From assembly GCA_021371965.1 (NCBI GenBank), contig JAJFVE010000167.1:1-43969 (forward strand): a stretch of 43,969 nucleotides of DNA, given 5' to 3'. Below are positions 19,541 to 28,442 of the stretch, piece by piece (position 1 is the first letter of the stretch; the number at the start of each line of letters is the position of its first letter). Below the pieces are notes generated by a model, which saw only the letters and a program-made list of their open reading frames with translations, was not told the origin of the DNA and ran no database searches. Both the position numbers and the translations under genes were made by a program. This DNA is from Planctomycetaceae bacterium (GTDB taxonomy: Bacteria > Planctomycetota > Phycisphaerae > SM23-33).

Positions 19541-20548
19541 ATGCAGACGCTGACGGAAATACGAGCGATGCTGGACGAGGCGGGCCTGGCGCCCAATCGC
19601 AAGTTCGGACAGAACTTCCTGATCGACCAGAACCTCATGCGCGTGCTGCTGGAACTGGCCGACGTGCCGGCCGGCGCTACCGTGGTCGAGGTCGGGCCCG
19701 GGACCGGCGCGCTGACCGAAGAGCTCTCGTCGCGCGCGGCGGCGGTGGTGGCCGTCGAGATCGACGCGGGACTCTACCGGATGCTCTCGCAGCGGCTGGC
19801 GCGGCTGGAGAATGTCAGGCTGGTGCATGGCGATGCGCTGGCGGGCAAGCACCGGATCAACCCGGCGATCCTGCAACGCCTCGGCGGCGCTGCACAGTTG
19901 GTGTCTAACCTGCCCTACAGCATCGCCACGCCGCTGGTGGCCCAATGCCTGATCGACTCCTGGCACGCCATGCATGGCCCGGGCGCGCCCCGTAGCACGG
20001 GCATCTTGCCCGTGAGTCCCACAGGCGTCTCGCCCGTGGAGTCTGATGGCATGGACGTCTCGTCCATGCATCCGGAGGATCAGGGAAGAGACGGGGAGCA
20101 CGGGCGGGACGCCCATGCCACGGTGTTCGAGCGGTTAACGTTTACGGTGCAGCGGGAGGTGGCGGATCGGTTCACGGCCGGCGTGGGCTCCAGCGAGTAC
20201 GGGCCCGTCAGCATCCTGGTGGCGCTGTTGGGGCGATGCACGCTGGGGCCGGTGCTGCCGCCAACGGCCTTCTGGCCGGCGCCGAACGTCTACAGTCGCA
20301 TGATGCGGATCGATTTCGACGCGGCGGCGGCCTCGCTCGTGGTCGACCTGGACCTGCTGGGAGATTTGCTCTCGACGCTCTTCGGACATCGCCGAAAACA
20401 GGTGGGGACAATCCTGCGCAAGAGCGGGATGAGCGTGGCGGTGCTCGATGCGGCCGGCGCGAGGGCGGCGGATCGCCCGCAGGACCTTTCGCCGCAGCAG
20501 GTGCTGGCGATGGCGAATGCCCTTGCGTCGGGGCCTGCGGCGACGTAA
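19541..20548 (+). CDS. rsmA: 16S rRNA dimethyladenosine transferase with in-frame repeat insertion
   Basis: The 335-aa product is RsmA/KsgA, which dimethylates two adjacent adenosines near the 3' end of 16S rRNA. It has NRKFGQNFLIDQN at the N-terminus, the SAM motif VVEVGPGTGALTEEL (about residue 50) and the catalytic SNLPYSIATPL (about 123). The region VQREVADRFTAGVGS and the C-terminal domain (FGHRRKQVGTIL) follow. Between SWHAMHGPG and VFERLTFTVQ, where the family has only a short loop, about 44 extra residues (APRSTGILPVSPTG... to HGRDAHAT) are encoded by four hairpin repeats. The frame stays open. The ATG at 19541 lacks a good ribosome binding site, and a repeat sits just upstream. The GTG at 19505 is a less likely start. 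Confidence 0.95.
   Translation: MQTLTEIRAMLDEAGLAPNRKFGQNFLIDQNLMRVLLELADVPAGATVVEVGPGTGALTEELSSRAAAVVAVEIDAGLYRMLSQRLARLENVRLVHGDALAGKHRINPAILQRLGGAAQLVSNLPYSIATPLVAQCLIDSWHAMHGPGAPRSTGILPVSPTGVSPVESDGMDVSSMHPEDQGRDGEHGRDAHATVFERLTFTVQREVADRFTAGVGSSEYGPVSILVALLGRCTLGPVLPPTAFWPAPNVYSRMMRIDFDAAAASLVVDLDLLGDLLSTLFGHRRKQVGTILRKSGMSVAVLDAAGARAADRPQDLSPQQVLAMANALASGPAAT
19991..20121. repeat. four tandem palindromic modules inside rsmA
   Basis: Four stems follow each other: CACGGGCA-TCT-TGCCCGTG (19996-20014, perfect); CACAGGCG-TCT-CGCCCGTG (20020-20038, one mismatch); GCATGGACG-TCT-CGTCCATGC (20049-20069, perfect); GCACGGGCG-GGA-CGCCCATGC (20098-20118, one mismatch). Three have a TCT triloop. Stems differ in sequence yet keep pairing. 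The insertion leaves the rsmA frame intact. Confidence 0.9.
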
Positions 20549-20569
20549 CATTCGGATAACCTCCCGACC

Positions 20570-21952
20570 ATGAGCAGCACACCACAAAACAATACTCCGC
20601 GGCCTGGGCTCAAAGGCAAGGCGTTTTTTGATCGGGCCGACCAGGTCGCCGAAACCGGCAATTGGGACTTCGCCCTGGAGATGTACCTCGAAGGCATCAA
20701 GCGCGAGCCCGGCAACGTTGAGCGCGGGCACGAACCGCTGCGCCTGACGGCCGTCAAGCGCAAGGCCGCCGGCGGCAAGGCCCCAGGCATGATGGACCAG
20801 CTCAAGCACCGCCCGGGCAAGGACCCGCTCGAGACGCTCATCAATGCGCAGTGGTTGCTCAGTCGCGACCCGGGCTCGATGGTGTACATGGAGCAGACGC
20901 TCAAGGCCGCCCAGGCGATGTCGCTCAACGACGTGGTGCGCTGGATGTGCAACATCATGCTGGTGGCGATGCGCCAGATCGACAAGCCCAGCAAACGCAC
21001 GCTGGTGCAACTGGGCAAGGCGCTGAAAGACCTGGGCGATTATGGGACGGCCATGCAGGCGCTGGACCAGGCCAAGCGGATCGATCCGGCCGACGGCGAG
21101 ATCGCCAAGCTGCTCTCGGACACCGCCGGCGAGTTTGCCATCCGGCAAGGCCGGTTCGTCGAAGACGGTCACAAGTTCACCGATACCGTGGCCGACATGG
21201 CCGAGCAGACGCGCCTGGCCCAGGACGACTCGATGGTCAAGGACCGCGCGTTCCTGATCCAGCAGATCGAGCGGGCCAAGACCGAATACCACCAGGCCCC
21301 CACCGTGCCGGGCAAGGTCAACGCCGTCGTCGACGCGTTGCTGAAGATCGAAGACGAAGAGCACGAGAACCAGGCCATCGAGATCCTCACAGCCGCCCAC
21401 CGCCAGATCGGCGCCTATCAGTTCAAGCTGCGCATCGGCGAAGTGCGCATCAAGCAGATGACCCGCCGCTGGCGCGAGCTGACGGCCAAGGGCGACAAGG
21501 AAGGCGCCGCCGCGCAGCTCAAACGCCAACTGGCCTTCGAGCTCGAGGAATACGGCGAGCGCGCGACCAACTATCCCACCGACCTGGACATCAAGTACGA
21601 GCTGGGCCGCCGCCAGTTCCTTGCCGGGCGCTATGACGATGCCATCGGCTCGTTCCAGCAGGCCCAGCGCAACCCGCGCCGGCGCCTGGCGGCATTGAGC
21701 CAGCTCGGCCAGGCGTTCCATCGCAGGGGCATGCTGCGCGAGGCCAGCGAGACCTATGCCAAGGCCCTGGAAGGCGACGTCAGCGAAGACAAGACCAAGG
21801 AACTGCGGTTCCACCTCGGGATCGTGCTGGTCGACATGGGCAGCTTCAAGGAAGCCGAGGATCAGTTCTCGCAGGTGGCGCAGTTGGACTACAACTACCG
21901 TGACGTCCGCCAACGCCTCTCCGACGTGCGAAAAAAACTCGGAACGGAGTAA
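20570..21952 (+). CDS. TPR-repeat protein
   Basis: The 460-aa protein has no signal peptide or membrane segment and is almost entirely alpha-helical. TPR-like units are visible near residues 20-50 (ADQVAETGNWDFALEMYLEGIKREPGN), 145-175 (LGKALKDLGDYGTAMQALDQAKRIDP) and three near the C-terminus from about 340. A long coiled-coil-prone middle part (about 215-335) is rich in charged residues. It would be a cytoplasmic scaffold; partners are unknown. It starts 22 bases after rsmA and is followed at about 200 bases by the cyclase gene. Confidence 0.85.
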   Translation: MSSTPQNNTPRPGLKGKAFFDRADQVAETGNWDFALEMYLEGIKREPGNVERGHEPLRLTAVKRKAAGGKAPGMMDQLKHRPGKDPLETLINAQWLLSRDPGSMVYMEQTLKAAQAMSLNDVVRWMCNIMLVAMRQIDKPSKRTLVQLGKALKDLGDYGTAMQALDQAKRIDPADGEIAKLLSDTAGEFAIRQGRFVEDGHKFTDTVADMAEQTRLAQDDSMVKDRAFLIQQIERAKTEYHQAPTVPGKVNAVVDALLKIEDEEHENQAIEILTAAHRQIGAYQFKLRIGEVRIKQMTRRWRELTAKGDKEGAAAQLKRQLAFELEEYGERATNYPTDLDIKYELGRRQFLAGRYDDAIGSFQQAQRNPRRRLAALSQLGQAFHRRGMLREASETYAKALEGDVSEDKTKELRFHLGIVLVDMGSFKEAEDQFSQVAQLDYNYRDVRQRLSDVRKKLGTE

Positions 21953-22147
21953 CCTCGTCGCAAGTGATGCGCCCGCGCAGCCGGTTTCTGCCTGCGCGCC
22001 TCGACGTACGCCAGGGCCAACGCGGTGTGAATGCTGCTGGGCCTGACGCTGATCTGCATGGCGATGTGCTAATCCCGCTCTCCCCGGCCTTCCGCGTGAG
22101 GCGGCAATGTGCTTGAGCCTTCGGGCGCTGCAGCGTAAAGTGCTCGC

Positions 22148-24940
22148 ATGGCACGGGCGCAACGCAGAGCATCCAGTCTGACGGTCTCGACCCTGCTGGG
22201 TCTGGCCGGCACGCTGGCGGTAGCGGCCGCCTGCCTGGCGGGGCTCGACCGGCGGGCGGAACTCTACGCCCTGGACTTTCGCCTCAAGAACGCCTCCTTC
22301 GCCGCCCCGACGGGCAAAGTGCTCCACGTCGACATCGAGGACAACTCGCTGCGGGCTTACGGGCGCTGGCCGTGGCCTCGGGAATACATCGCCGGCGTGA
22401 TCGACGTCCTGCACGACTGTGGCGCCAAGACCATCGCCCTGGACATCGCCTTTACCGAACCGCTCGGCGTGCGCTACGTCTCGGCGCAGCAGGAGATCTA
22501 CGGCGCCGACCGATCCGGCATCCTCGGCGACGACAAGCCCCGCGCGATCTTTGACGACGCCATCCTCGCGGCCGCCATCCGCCGCGCCGGCAACGTCGCC
22601 CTGCCGATCTTCCTCAAGAACGAGCCACCCGACCGCCGCCAACAGTGGGTGCAACTACAGGCCGACTGCAAGAACCTCGATAGCCTGCTGGCCCGATTGC
22701 CGGCCAACGCGTCTCCCTCGGTGCGCGAAGACACCGAAAAGGCATACCTGCAATGGCGAGGCACGTTGGCGGCCGCGCCGTTTGCCATCGCCCCTGCCGG
22801 GCCTGCGGACGCCCCTGGGAGGCGCGCGCTCGTGGGGCCGCTGGTGCTCTTTGGCTCGGGCGCGCGGCTGATGGGTCTGACCAACACCTCCTTCGACAGC
22901 GACAAGATCGTCCGCGGCGCCGTGCTGCTGGACAGCGACGGCTTGGGCGTGTACCCGCAGTTTGCCCTGGCGCTGGCGGCGCACGAACTGGCCGGCGGCA
23001 GAAAATACGACATCGAGCGGCAGAGCGATTCGCTGCGGATCGTCTCGGGCGGCCAGGTGCTGCGAGAGGTCCCGCTCTGGCAAGGCACGCTGCGGATCAA
23101 CTGGGCCTCCCGCGCCCGCGCGAACAACCACATCGCCGTCGGCAACGTCCTCAATGTCTGGGCCAGGAAGACCCAGCTCGATCGCCTTCCTGAAGCGGCA
23201 CTGGCCGTGCGGCTGCAGATTCTGGCGATGATGCGCGCCTGGCCCCACGCCGAGATCGAAAACCAGTACTGGAAGCTGGCCATCGAGGGCCAGCAGCAGC
23301 TTGCCCAGGCACAGGGGCAGTACGTGCAGGCCCAGCAGGCCCTGCAGCGCCGGGTGTTGTACGATCCGGCAACCGTTACGGACGCCGACAGAGAGGCCGT
23401 CGCCGCCCTGCAGCGGGCCGCCGCGGCGCTTCTGGTGCGCCAGGAGGCCGCCGCCGCGGAAATCGTCAACGCCCTGCGCAAGGAGGCGCAGTGGGCCGCC
23501 TGGCTGACGTCCGGCGACTCGCCCGTCCCGCCGCAGCAGCTCGCGCTGAACGTCGCCGCGGTCGAGGCGTCGCTCAAACAGCTCGACGCCCTGGCCGCGC
23601 AGGAACCGCAGTTGCGCCAGTCGCTGGCCGAGGTCACCGCCGACCTGGGCAAAGAGGTGCAGGGCAAGATCTGCCTGGTGGGGTACAACTCGACGGGGCA
23701 GGCGGCGGACTTCGTAGCCACGCCCATCGGCGCGCAGACGCCGGGCGTCGTCGTGCATGGCAACATTCTCGATACGATATTGTCGGGACGGTTCATCCGC
23801 GTCAGCCCGATGTGGCTGAACCTCGCCGCGGCGATTCTCGCCGGGGGCATTGTCACGCTGATCACCGCCACGCGCGGGCCCGTGCACGCAGCGCTGATGG
23901 TGCTGGCCCTGGGCCTGGCGTACGCGGTGCTCAACGTGTACCTCGTGTTCGGGCAGTGGCACGTGCAGCTTGCGGCCGCAGGGCCTCTGGCGGCGATGCT
24001 GGCGGCGTTTGTGCCGGTGACGGTGTACCGCCAGCTCACCGAGGAGCGGGCGCGGCGGCAGATACGCGGGATGTTCGCCCACGCGCTGTCGGGGGCGCTG
24101 GTGGACCAGTTGATCGAAGACCCGGCGATGCTCCGCCCGGGCAAGCGGGCCATCACGTGCATGTTCACCGACCTGGCGGGCTTTACCGCCATGGCGCAGA
24201 ACCTGGGCCCGGCCGACACCGTGCGCGTGCTCAACAGGTATTTCGACCACGCCTGCCGCATCGTGCAGGACCGCTGCGGCGGGTACGTCAACAAGTTCCT
24301 GGGCGACGGTCTGCTGGTGCTCTTCGGGGCCCCCGTCGTGCAGGAAGGCCATGCCGCCCTGGCGCTGGCGGCCGCGGCTCAATATCACGGCGCCATCGCA
24401 GCGCTGAACGCAGAGCTCTCAGCCGAACTGGGCCGGCCTGTGACGCTCGCCGCCCGCGTGGGCCTTGCCGGCGGGCTGGCGATGGTCGGCGACTGCGGCT
24501 CGACCGATCGCATGGACTACACTGCCATCGGCGAATGCGTGAACCTGGCCAGCCGCCTCGAGGCCGCCAACAAGACCTTCGACACGCGCGCCTTGGCGGA
24601 CGGGCCCACCTGGGCCGCCGGCGGCAGCGACAAGCTGCTGGCCCGCCCCATCGGATTGCTGGCGCTGCAGGGTGTGAGCGAGCCGACCGCCACGTGGGAA
24701 ATCATGGGCTTCGCCGACGCCTGCCCCCCCGCGCAGCGCGAGGCGGCCGGGACGTTCGCGGCCGCGCTGGAAGCCTTCAACGCACGCCGCTTCGCCCAGG
24801 CCCGGGATCTGTTCAAAAAGACGCAAACCCTTCTGGGCGGCGACACGCCCTCGGCCATCTACATCGGACTGTGCGAGCGCTACGCCGCAGCCCCGCCGCC
24901 GCAGTCCTGGACCGCCCACGTGATCGAGGTCTCGAAGTAA
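22148..24940 (+). CDS. CHASE2-domain class III adenylate/guanylate cyclase
   Basis: The 930-aa protein has an N-terminal membrane helix, a large extracytoplasmic CHASE2 sensor (residues about 40-540, starting LYALDFRLKN and VLHVDIEDNSL), three membrane helices (about 555-630) and a cytoplasmic class III cyclase domain. Both metal-binding Asp residues are present, in FTDLAGFTAM (about 674) and NKFLGDGLLVLFG (about 718). The transition-state Asn and Arg lie in IGECVNLASRLE (about 795). The Lys of NKFLGD suggests ATP as substrate, giving cAMP. A helical TPR-like tail follows. An Ala/Gln-rich coiled region at about 370-460 interrupts the sensor. The ribosome binding site is weak. Confidence 0.93.
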   Translation: MARAQRRASSLTVSTLLGLAGTLAVAAACLAGLDRRAELYALDFRLKNASFAAPTGKVLHVDIEDNSLRAYGRWPWPREYIAGVIDVLHDCGAKTIALDIAFTEPLGVRYVSAQQEIYGADRSGILGDDKPRAIFDDAILAAAIRRAGNVALPIFLKNEPPDRRQQWVQLQADCKNLDSLLARLPANASPSVREDTEKAYLQWRGTLAAAPFAIAPAGPADAPGRRALVGPLVLFGSGARLMGLTNTSFDSDKIVRGAVLLDSDGLGVYPQFALALAAHELAGGRKYDIERQSDSLRIVSGGQVLREVPLWQGTLRINWASRARANNHIAVGNVLNVWARKTQLDRLPEAALAVRLQILAMMRAWPHAEIENQYWKLAIEGQQQLAQAQGQYVQAQQALQRRVLYDPATVTDADREAVAALQRAAAALLVRQEAAAAEIVNALRKEAQWAAWLTSGDSPVPPQQLALNVAAVEASLKQLDALAAQEPQLRQSLAEVTADLGKEVQGKICLVGYNSTGQAADFVATPIGAQTPGVVVHGNILDTILSGRFIRVSPMWLNLAAAILAGGIVTLITATRGPVHAALMVLALGLAYAVLNVYLVFGQWHVQLAAAGPLAAMLAAFVPVTVYRQLTEERARRQIRGMFAHALSGALVDQLIEDPAMLRPGKRAITCMFTDLAGFTAMAQNLGPADTVRVLNRYFDHACRIVQDRCGGYVNKFLGDGLLVLFGAPVVQEGHAALALAAAAQYHGAIAALNAELSAELGRPVTLAARVGLAGGLAMVGDCGSTDRMDYTAIGECVNLASRLEAANKTFDTRALADGPTWAAGGSDKLLARPIGLLALQGVSEPTATWEIMGFADACPPAQREAAGTFAAALEAFNARRFAQARDLFKKTQTLLGGDTPSAIYIGLCERYAAAPPPQSWTAHVIEVSK

Positions 24941-25045
24941 GGCGACAATTCGTCGCGGTATTTCGTCAAGCCCGGCGAGCCCTGCCGACGATGAGATGGA
25001 TAGACCGGCGATGCGCGTTCAGGCGGCCGGTCGGGATGGATCGTC

Positions 25046-26086
25046 GTGCGCGCCGCATATACAGGCATACTGGTGGTTCTGGCCGTTGCAGCGCTGGCCG
25101 CGAGCGGCTGCAGCAAAATTCCCCCCACGCGTTCGGCCACGCGCGCTGCCGGCGGGTCGCCGCCCCCCGTCGTGGCGACGGCCGGCGCCGCCACACCCAA
25201 GGAAGCCATTCTCGATTTCGTTCGCGCGTATCGCTCGGGCGATCTGGCGCTGTTCAAGTCCAGCGTGTACGCCGCCGACTGGCCGGCCGCCGAGGCGTCG
25301 TTCGCCTTCGGCTCGTCGTTTCAGCGATGGCACGACGCGATGGAGGTGGCGTACGGTCCCACGGCCCTTCAGCGCGAGGAGAAGCGTCGCGGATGGGGGC
25401 GGAAGATCTACTTCACGCTGCTGCCGTCCAGCGACCGCCTCGCCCATGACGTTCGCATCACCGAGGCCGTCGATTCTGCCCAGGCGTTTCTCGAAGACGA
25501 CTCGGTCACCCTCGCCCGCGACTGGCTGACGCTGCCGCTGGTGAAGATCAACGGCCGATGGCTGGTCGCGCCGACCTTCGGCGAGGAGGTCGTGCTCAAC
25601 GACCCGCGCCTGGAACGCCAGTTCCCCGCCCTGCGGGCCACCGGGCGGACCAAACTGCTGGCCATGGCGCAGCTCGGTCCGGCCCTGTTCGACAAGATCA
25701 AGCCCGCCGTCGGCCGCCGCGGATACAGCGCCGGCTATGTGCTGGATCTCTATGAGGCGGAAGTCACGGGCGCCTCCGCACGCCGCGCCGCGCGTGCCGC
25801 CGGCAGCGGCGGTCTCGACGCCCCGCCGGCCCCGCTGACGCAGAGACCGGCCCCCGCCCGCGGGGCCGCAACGCCGCCGGCGCGCTCGCCCGCCCCGCCG
25901 GACGACCCCGCAGGCGCCTATCGCACCTACACCATCCTGCCAAGCGACACGCTGACCAAGATCGCTCGAAAAGTCTATGGCGAAAGCAAGGGCCACCGCC
26001 AGGTCGACATCTACAACGCCAACCGCGAGAAACTCTCCAACCCCAACCAACTCCGTCCCGGCACGGTGCTCAAGATACCGCCGTAA
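25046..26086 (+). CDS. LysM-domain lipoprotein
   Basis: The 346-aa protein starts at a GTG (25046) five bases after GGATGGA. Its signal peptide ends in the lipobox LAASGC. The middle domain (residues about 50-230), beginning TPKEAILDFVRAYRSGDLALF, resembles the NTF2-like folds found in many lipoproteins. After a Pro/Ala-rich linker, residues 292-346 form a LysM domain (YTILPSDTLTKIARKVYG through RPGTVLKIPP), which binds glycan such as peptidoglycan. It would tether an outer-surface domain to the cell wall. It is about 105 bases downstream of the cyclase gene on the same strand. Confidence 0.87.
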   Translation: MRAAYTGILVVLAVAALAASGCSKIPPTRSATRAAGGSPPPVVATAGAATPKEAILDFVRAYRSGDLALFKSSVYAADWPAAEASFAFGSSFQRWHDAMEVAYGPTALQREEKRRGWGRKIYFTLLPSSDRLAHDVRITEAVDSAQAFLEDDSVTLARDWLTLPLVKINGRWLVAPTFGEEVVLNDPRLERQFPALRATGRTKLLAMAQLGPALFDKIKPAVGRRGYSAGYVLDLYEAEVTGASARRAARAAGSGGLDAPPAPLTQRPAPARGAATPPARSPAPPDDPAGAYRTYTILPSDTLTKIARKVYGESKGHRQVDIYNANREKLSNPNQLRPGTVLKIPP

Positions 26087-26093
26087 TGAGAAG

Positions 26094-26220
26094 CAGATCC
26101 TGGATCCTCGGTCCCAGGTCCCAGGGAAAACAATCTAAGAGGGGCAACCGCCGCGCGCAGCTGATCGCCACGCATCGGGCGTCGAATCCCCAGGATCGAG
26201 GACCTGGGATCTAGGATCTG
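26094..26220. repeat. inverted CAGATCC/GGATCTG repeat pair
   Basis: Arms at 26094-26126 and 26188-26220 consist of units such as GATCCTGG and CCCAGGTCC and are imperfectly complementary. The left arm starts seven bases after the LysM gene stop. The right arm includes the stop codon and last two codons (Arg-Ser) of the convergent 3D-domain gene. Confidence 0.75.
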
Positions 26221-26804
26221 TTGTAAATCTTCACGTCCAGCCAGTGCACCCCCCACCGCTTGGCGGTGCGGTGGTCGGCAAAGTACACGTCGACGCAATC
26301 GGTCTTGACGCGCCGGCCCCGGTCCAGCACCGGCACCGCCCGCTCCAGGGCGTAGCCGGGAACCGAAAGCCGCGTGCCGAAGGCAATCGCGGGGTCGGCC
26401 GCTACGAAGTAGCCGTCGGTGTTGCAGATTCGCGCGCCGCTGGCGGTGATGCCGCAGGCCCGCGCGCCGCAACACTCGCGGCACGGGCAGTACGCCGTGA
26501 CCCTCATGCGACGCACGACATAAGCAGCCGGGCGGGGCAACGCCCGTGCCGCCGGCGCGGCGGAGATCGACAGCGACAACGTCATCGCCGCCCCCCCAGC
26601 CGCGTCAGGGGCGTTGGACGAAGAAGTGAACCACGCGCCTGGCTCGGTGCAATACGCGTAGGTTGCGGCCGAGGCGTGCTCTTTACGAGAGGCAGCAAAA
26701 ACATCTCCCGCTCGCGCAAGGCTGATGAATGCAAATATCCCCGCCGCCCCCAGCGCTACCGGTAGAGCGACTGCCGCAACAAAGCTGATCGCGCCAGACT
26801 TCAG
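26211..26804 (-). CDS. secreted 3D-domain protein with probable CTG start
   Basis: The 3D domain (about residues 100-197) has VTAYCPCRECCG, ITASGARI, FGTRLSVPGY, VPVLDRGRRVKTDCVDVYF and TAKRWG. This matches the double-psi beta-barrel family typified by the catalytic part of MltA and by YuiC/Sps-type autolysins, which act on peptidoglycan. The first ATG (26585) would leave no signal sequence. The frame stays open upstream to 26837 and encodes a clear signal peptide (KSGAISFVAAVALPVALGAA) right after GGAGGGGGAGGGGG. The only plausible initiator there is CTG at 26804, giving 197 aa; GTG, TTG and ATG are absent in frame. The start is therefore inferred. The gene converges with the LysM lipoprotein. 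Confidence 0.75.
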   Translation of the reverse strand: MKSGAISFVAAVALPVALGAAGIFAFISLARAGDVFAASRKEHASAATYAYCTEPGAWFTSSSNAPDAAGGAAMTLSLSISAAPAARALPRPAAYVVRRMRVTAYCPCRECCGARACGITASGARICNTDGYFVAADPAIAFGTRLSVPGYALERAVPVLDRGRRVKTDCVDVYFADHRTAKRWGVHWLDVKIYNRS

Positions 26805-27143
26805 AACCCCCTCCCCCTCCGGCCTCTGCGGTGTATTCTAGCGCCGGCAGGGCATGAGATGAGCCGTCACGAGAAAGCAGGGATGAACGCAGATGGCAAA
26901 AGAGTCGGGGCAACGAGATTTGGACGTTCTCCCCAAACATCCGCGTTTATCTGCGTTCATCCCTGCACAATCGAGTTACGCGGAAACGTCAGGAACATGA
27001 CGGGTGAAAAACACCCGCCATGCCACCGGTCGCGCGATTGGGGCAGCGGGAAACGCGCGGGGCAAGCCCCGCCGCTAACGAGTAAACCTGCGCGCACAAT
27101 GATTCTTCAATTGGAAATTGCCAATTGGAAATTGGAAATGCTC
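26805..27143. repeat. gene-free spacer (339 bp) filled with repeats
   Basis: No gene was found here. Contents in order: an 18-bp perfect inverted repeat GCAGGGATGAACGCAGAT (26877-26894) with ATCTGCGTTCATCCCTGC (26949-26966); hairpin CGGGTG-AAAAA-CACCCG (27001-27017) with CATG on both flanks; hairpin GCGGGGC-AA-GCCCCGC (27057-27072); and an AATTGG-type repeat (27106-27140). The last ends four bases before the stop of the aldolase gene. Confidence 0.8.
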
Positions 27144-28103
27144 TTACTGCTCCGGATCTTCCAGGATCATGTTGTAGAAGCGGACGAAGTCGTCGCGGTT
27201 GGGGTTGTTGCCCTCGACCCATTCCATCGACACGCGCGGGTGCTGGTTGAACGTGCCCGCCAGCATGTACGGAATGCAGTAGCCCCAGTCGATCTCTTTT
27301 TTCAGGGGCAGGATCGTCTTGCCGATCACGTCGATGATCGGAACGATGCTGAACTTGGGATTCTTCAGGAACCCGATCAGCAGTTCCAGCGGGCAGTTGC
27401 CGGCAGCGCGGCCCAGGCCGTAGAGCGTCCCGTCCACGAAATTGGCGTGGTGAATGATGCCCTCGATCGTGTTGGCGAAGGCGAGCTGCTGGTTGTTGTG
27501 GCAGTGGATGCCCACTTCCTTCGTCTTGATGAACATCTTGAACTTCTCGACGAAGAACTGGATCTCCTCGCTGTACAGCGCGCCGTAGCTGTCGACGATG
27601 TAGACGGCCTTGACCTTCGTCTCTTCCTCGATCTGCTGCAGCGCCTCGTCGAGGAAGGGCCCGCCTTCCTTGGAAATCGACATGATGTTGATGGCCGACT
27701 CGTAGCCCTTGTCGGTGGCGTTGTTGGCCAGCATGATCGCCTTGTCGATGTCCTTGACGTAGGTGGCTACGCGGATCATCTTGACGACGGACTGGTCGGC
27801 CGGGGCGACGTCGTTGGGATCGGCCTTGTGGGCGTCCTGCATGACGGCCAGCTTGGTCGTGCCGGTGTCGATCCCGTCGGTGACGCGGCGGAGCTGGTCC
27901 TCGTCGCAGAATCGCCACGGGCCGAACTGCTTGGGATCGAACATTTCCTTGCTGTTGCGGTATCCCAGCTCGACGTAGTCCACGCCCGAGGCGCAGATGG
28001 CCTTGTAGACCTCGCGCACGGTCTCGAAGGTGAAGTGCGAATCGTTGATCAATCCGCCATCACGAATCGTGCAGTCGACAACTTTGATTTCAGGCCGAAA
28101 CAT
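27144..28103 (-). CDS. HMGL-like aldolase (DRE-TIM metallolyase family)
   Basis: The 319-aa protein has the metallolyase opening VVDCTIRDGG (residues 8-17; Arg and Asp are catalytic and metal-binding) and the metal-binding pair in GIHCHNNQQLA (about 197). YIVDSYGAL and GLGRAAGNCPLELLI complete the barrel. The family includes 4-hydroxy-2-oxovalerate aldolases, HMG-CoA lyase and isopropylmalate/homocitrate synthases. The TIRDGG start is closest to the aldolase branch often found in sugar and envelope gene clusters, so carbon-carbon bond cleavage of a 2-oxo acid is likely. The ATG at 28103 has GGAG six bases upstream. No pathway neighbours are present. Confidence 0.85.
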   Translation of the reverse strand: MFRPEIKVVDCTIRDGGLINDSHFTFETVREVYKAICASGVDYVELGYRNSKEMFDPKQFGPWRFCDEDQLRRVTDGIDTGTTKLAVMQDAHKADPNDVAPADQSVVKMIRVATYVKDIDKAIMLANNATDKGYESAINIMSISKEGGPFLDEALQQIEEETKVKAVYIVDSYGALYSEEIQFFVEKFKMFIKTKEVGIHCHNNQQLAFANTIEGIIHHANFVDGTLYGLGRAAGNCPLELLIGFLKNPKFSIVPIIDVIGKTILPLKKEIDWGYCIPYMLAGTFNQHPRVSMEWVEGNNPNRDDFVRFYNMILEDPEQ

Positions 28104-28442
28104 CGCAAGCTCCAGACGCCATAGGCGCAGTTTACAACAAGGCAGAGCCCCGGATTATATCTTCTATCGGCCTTTTCCGGTTGACAATTTCATTCAACGG
28201 TCGAGCTCCTGTCTCGCCGTAGCTGCAAGCGGAGGCGGATGCTCGACGGCTTGTCCGGTGATCGAAGAGAACACGAATGACACGAAGGGAAGGATATTAG
28301 CCGCAGAGGTCGCTGAGGACGCTGAGGGGCAAGAGAGACGGGGAGTGTGGCATTGAGCGCGTTAACAGGAAATTCGTCGCCCGTTTCTTACCTCAGCGTC
28401 CTCAGCGTCCTCAGCGACCTCAGCGGCTAACACAAGCCCTCG
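28104..28442. repeat. gene-free spacer (339 bp) with inverted CTGAGG repeat
   Basis: No gene was found. It holds a GAGAACACGAATGACACG repeat (28267-28288) and a long inverted pair of CTGAGG/AGCCGC repeats at 28297-28327 and 28391-28430. Over 31 bases the arms differ at one position, so the spacer can fold into a very stable hairpin with a loop of about 60 bases. The left end carries the likely aldolase promoter. Confidence 0.8.
28154..28159 (-). promoter_or_regulatory. putative -10 box of the aldolase gene
   Basis: TATAAT on the minus strand lies 50 bases upstream of the ATG at 28103. The only -35-like match, TTGTCA at 28182-28187, is 22 bases away, which is too far, so the promoter call is tentative. 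Confidence 0.35.

Noticed and set aside
21953..22147. Short frame MLLGLTLICMAMC in the gap before the cyclase gene
   Set aside because: Only 13 codons, no ribosome binding site, and no sign of conservation; chance is more likely.
20135..22654. 839-codon minus-strand frame opposite rsmA, the TPR gene and the cyclase start
   Set aside because: It is an antisense shadow across three good genes, with repetitive Arg/Val/Asp composition.
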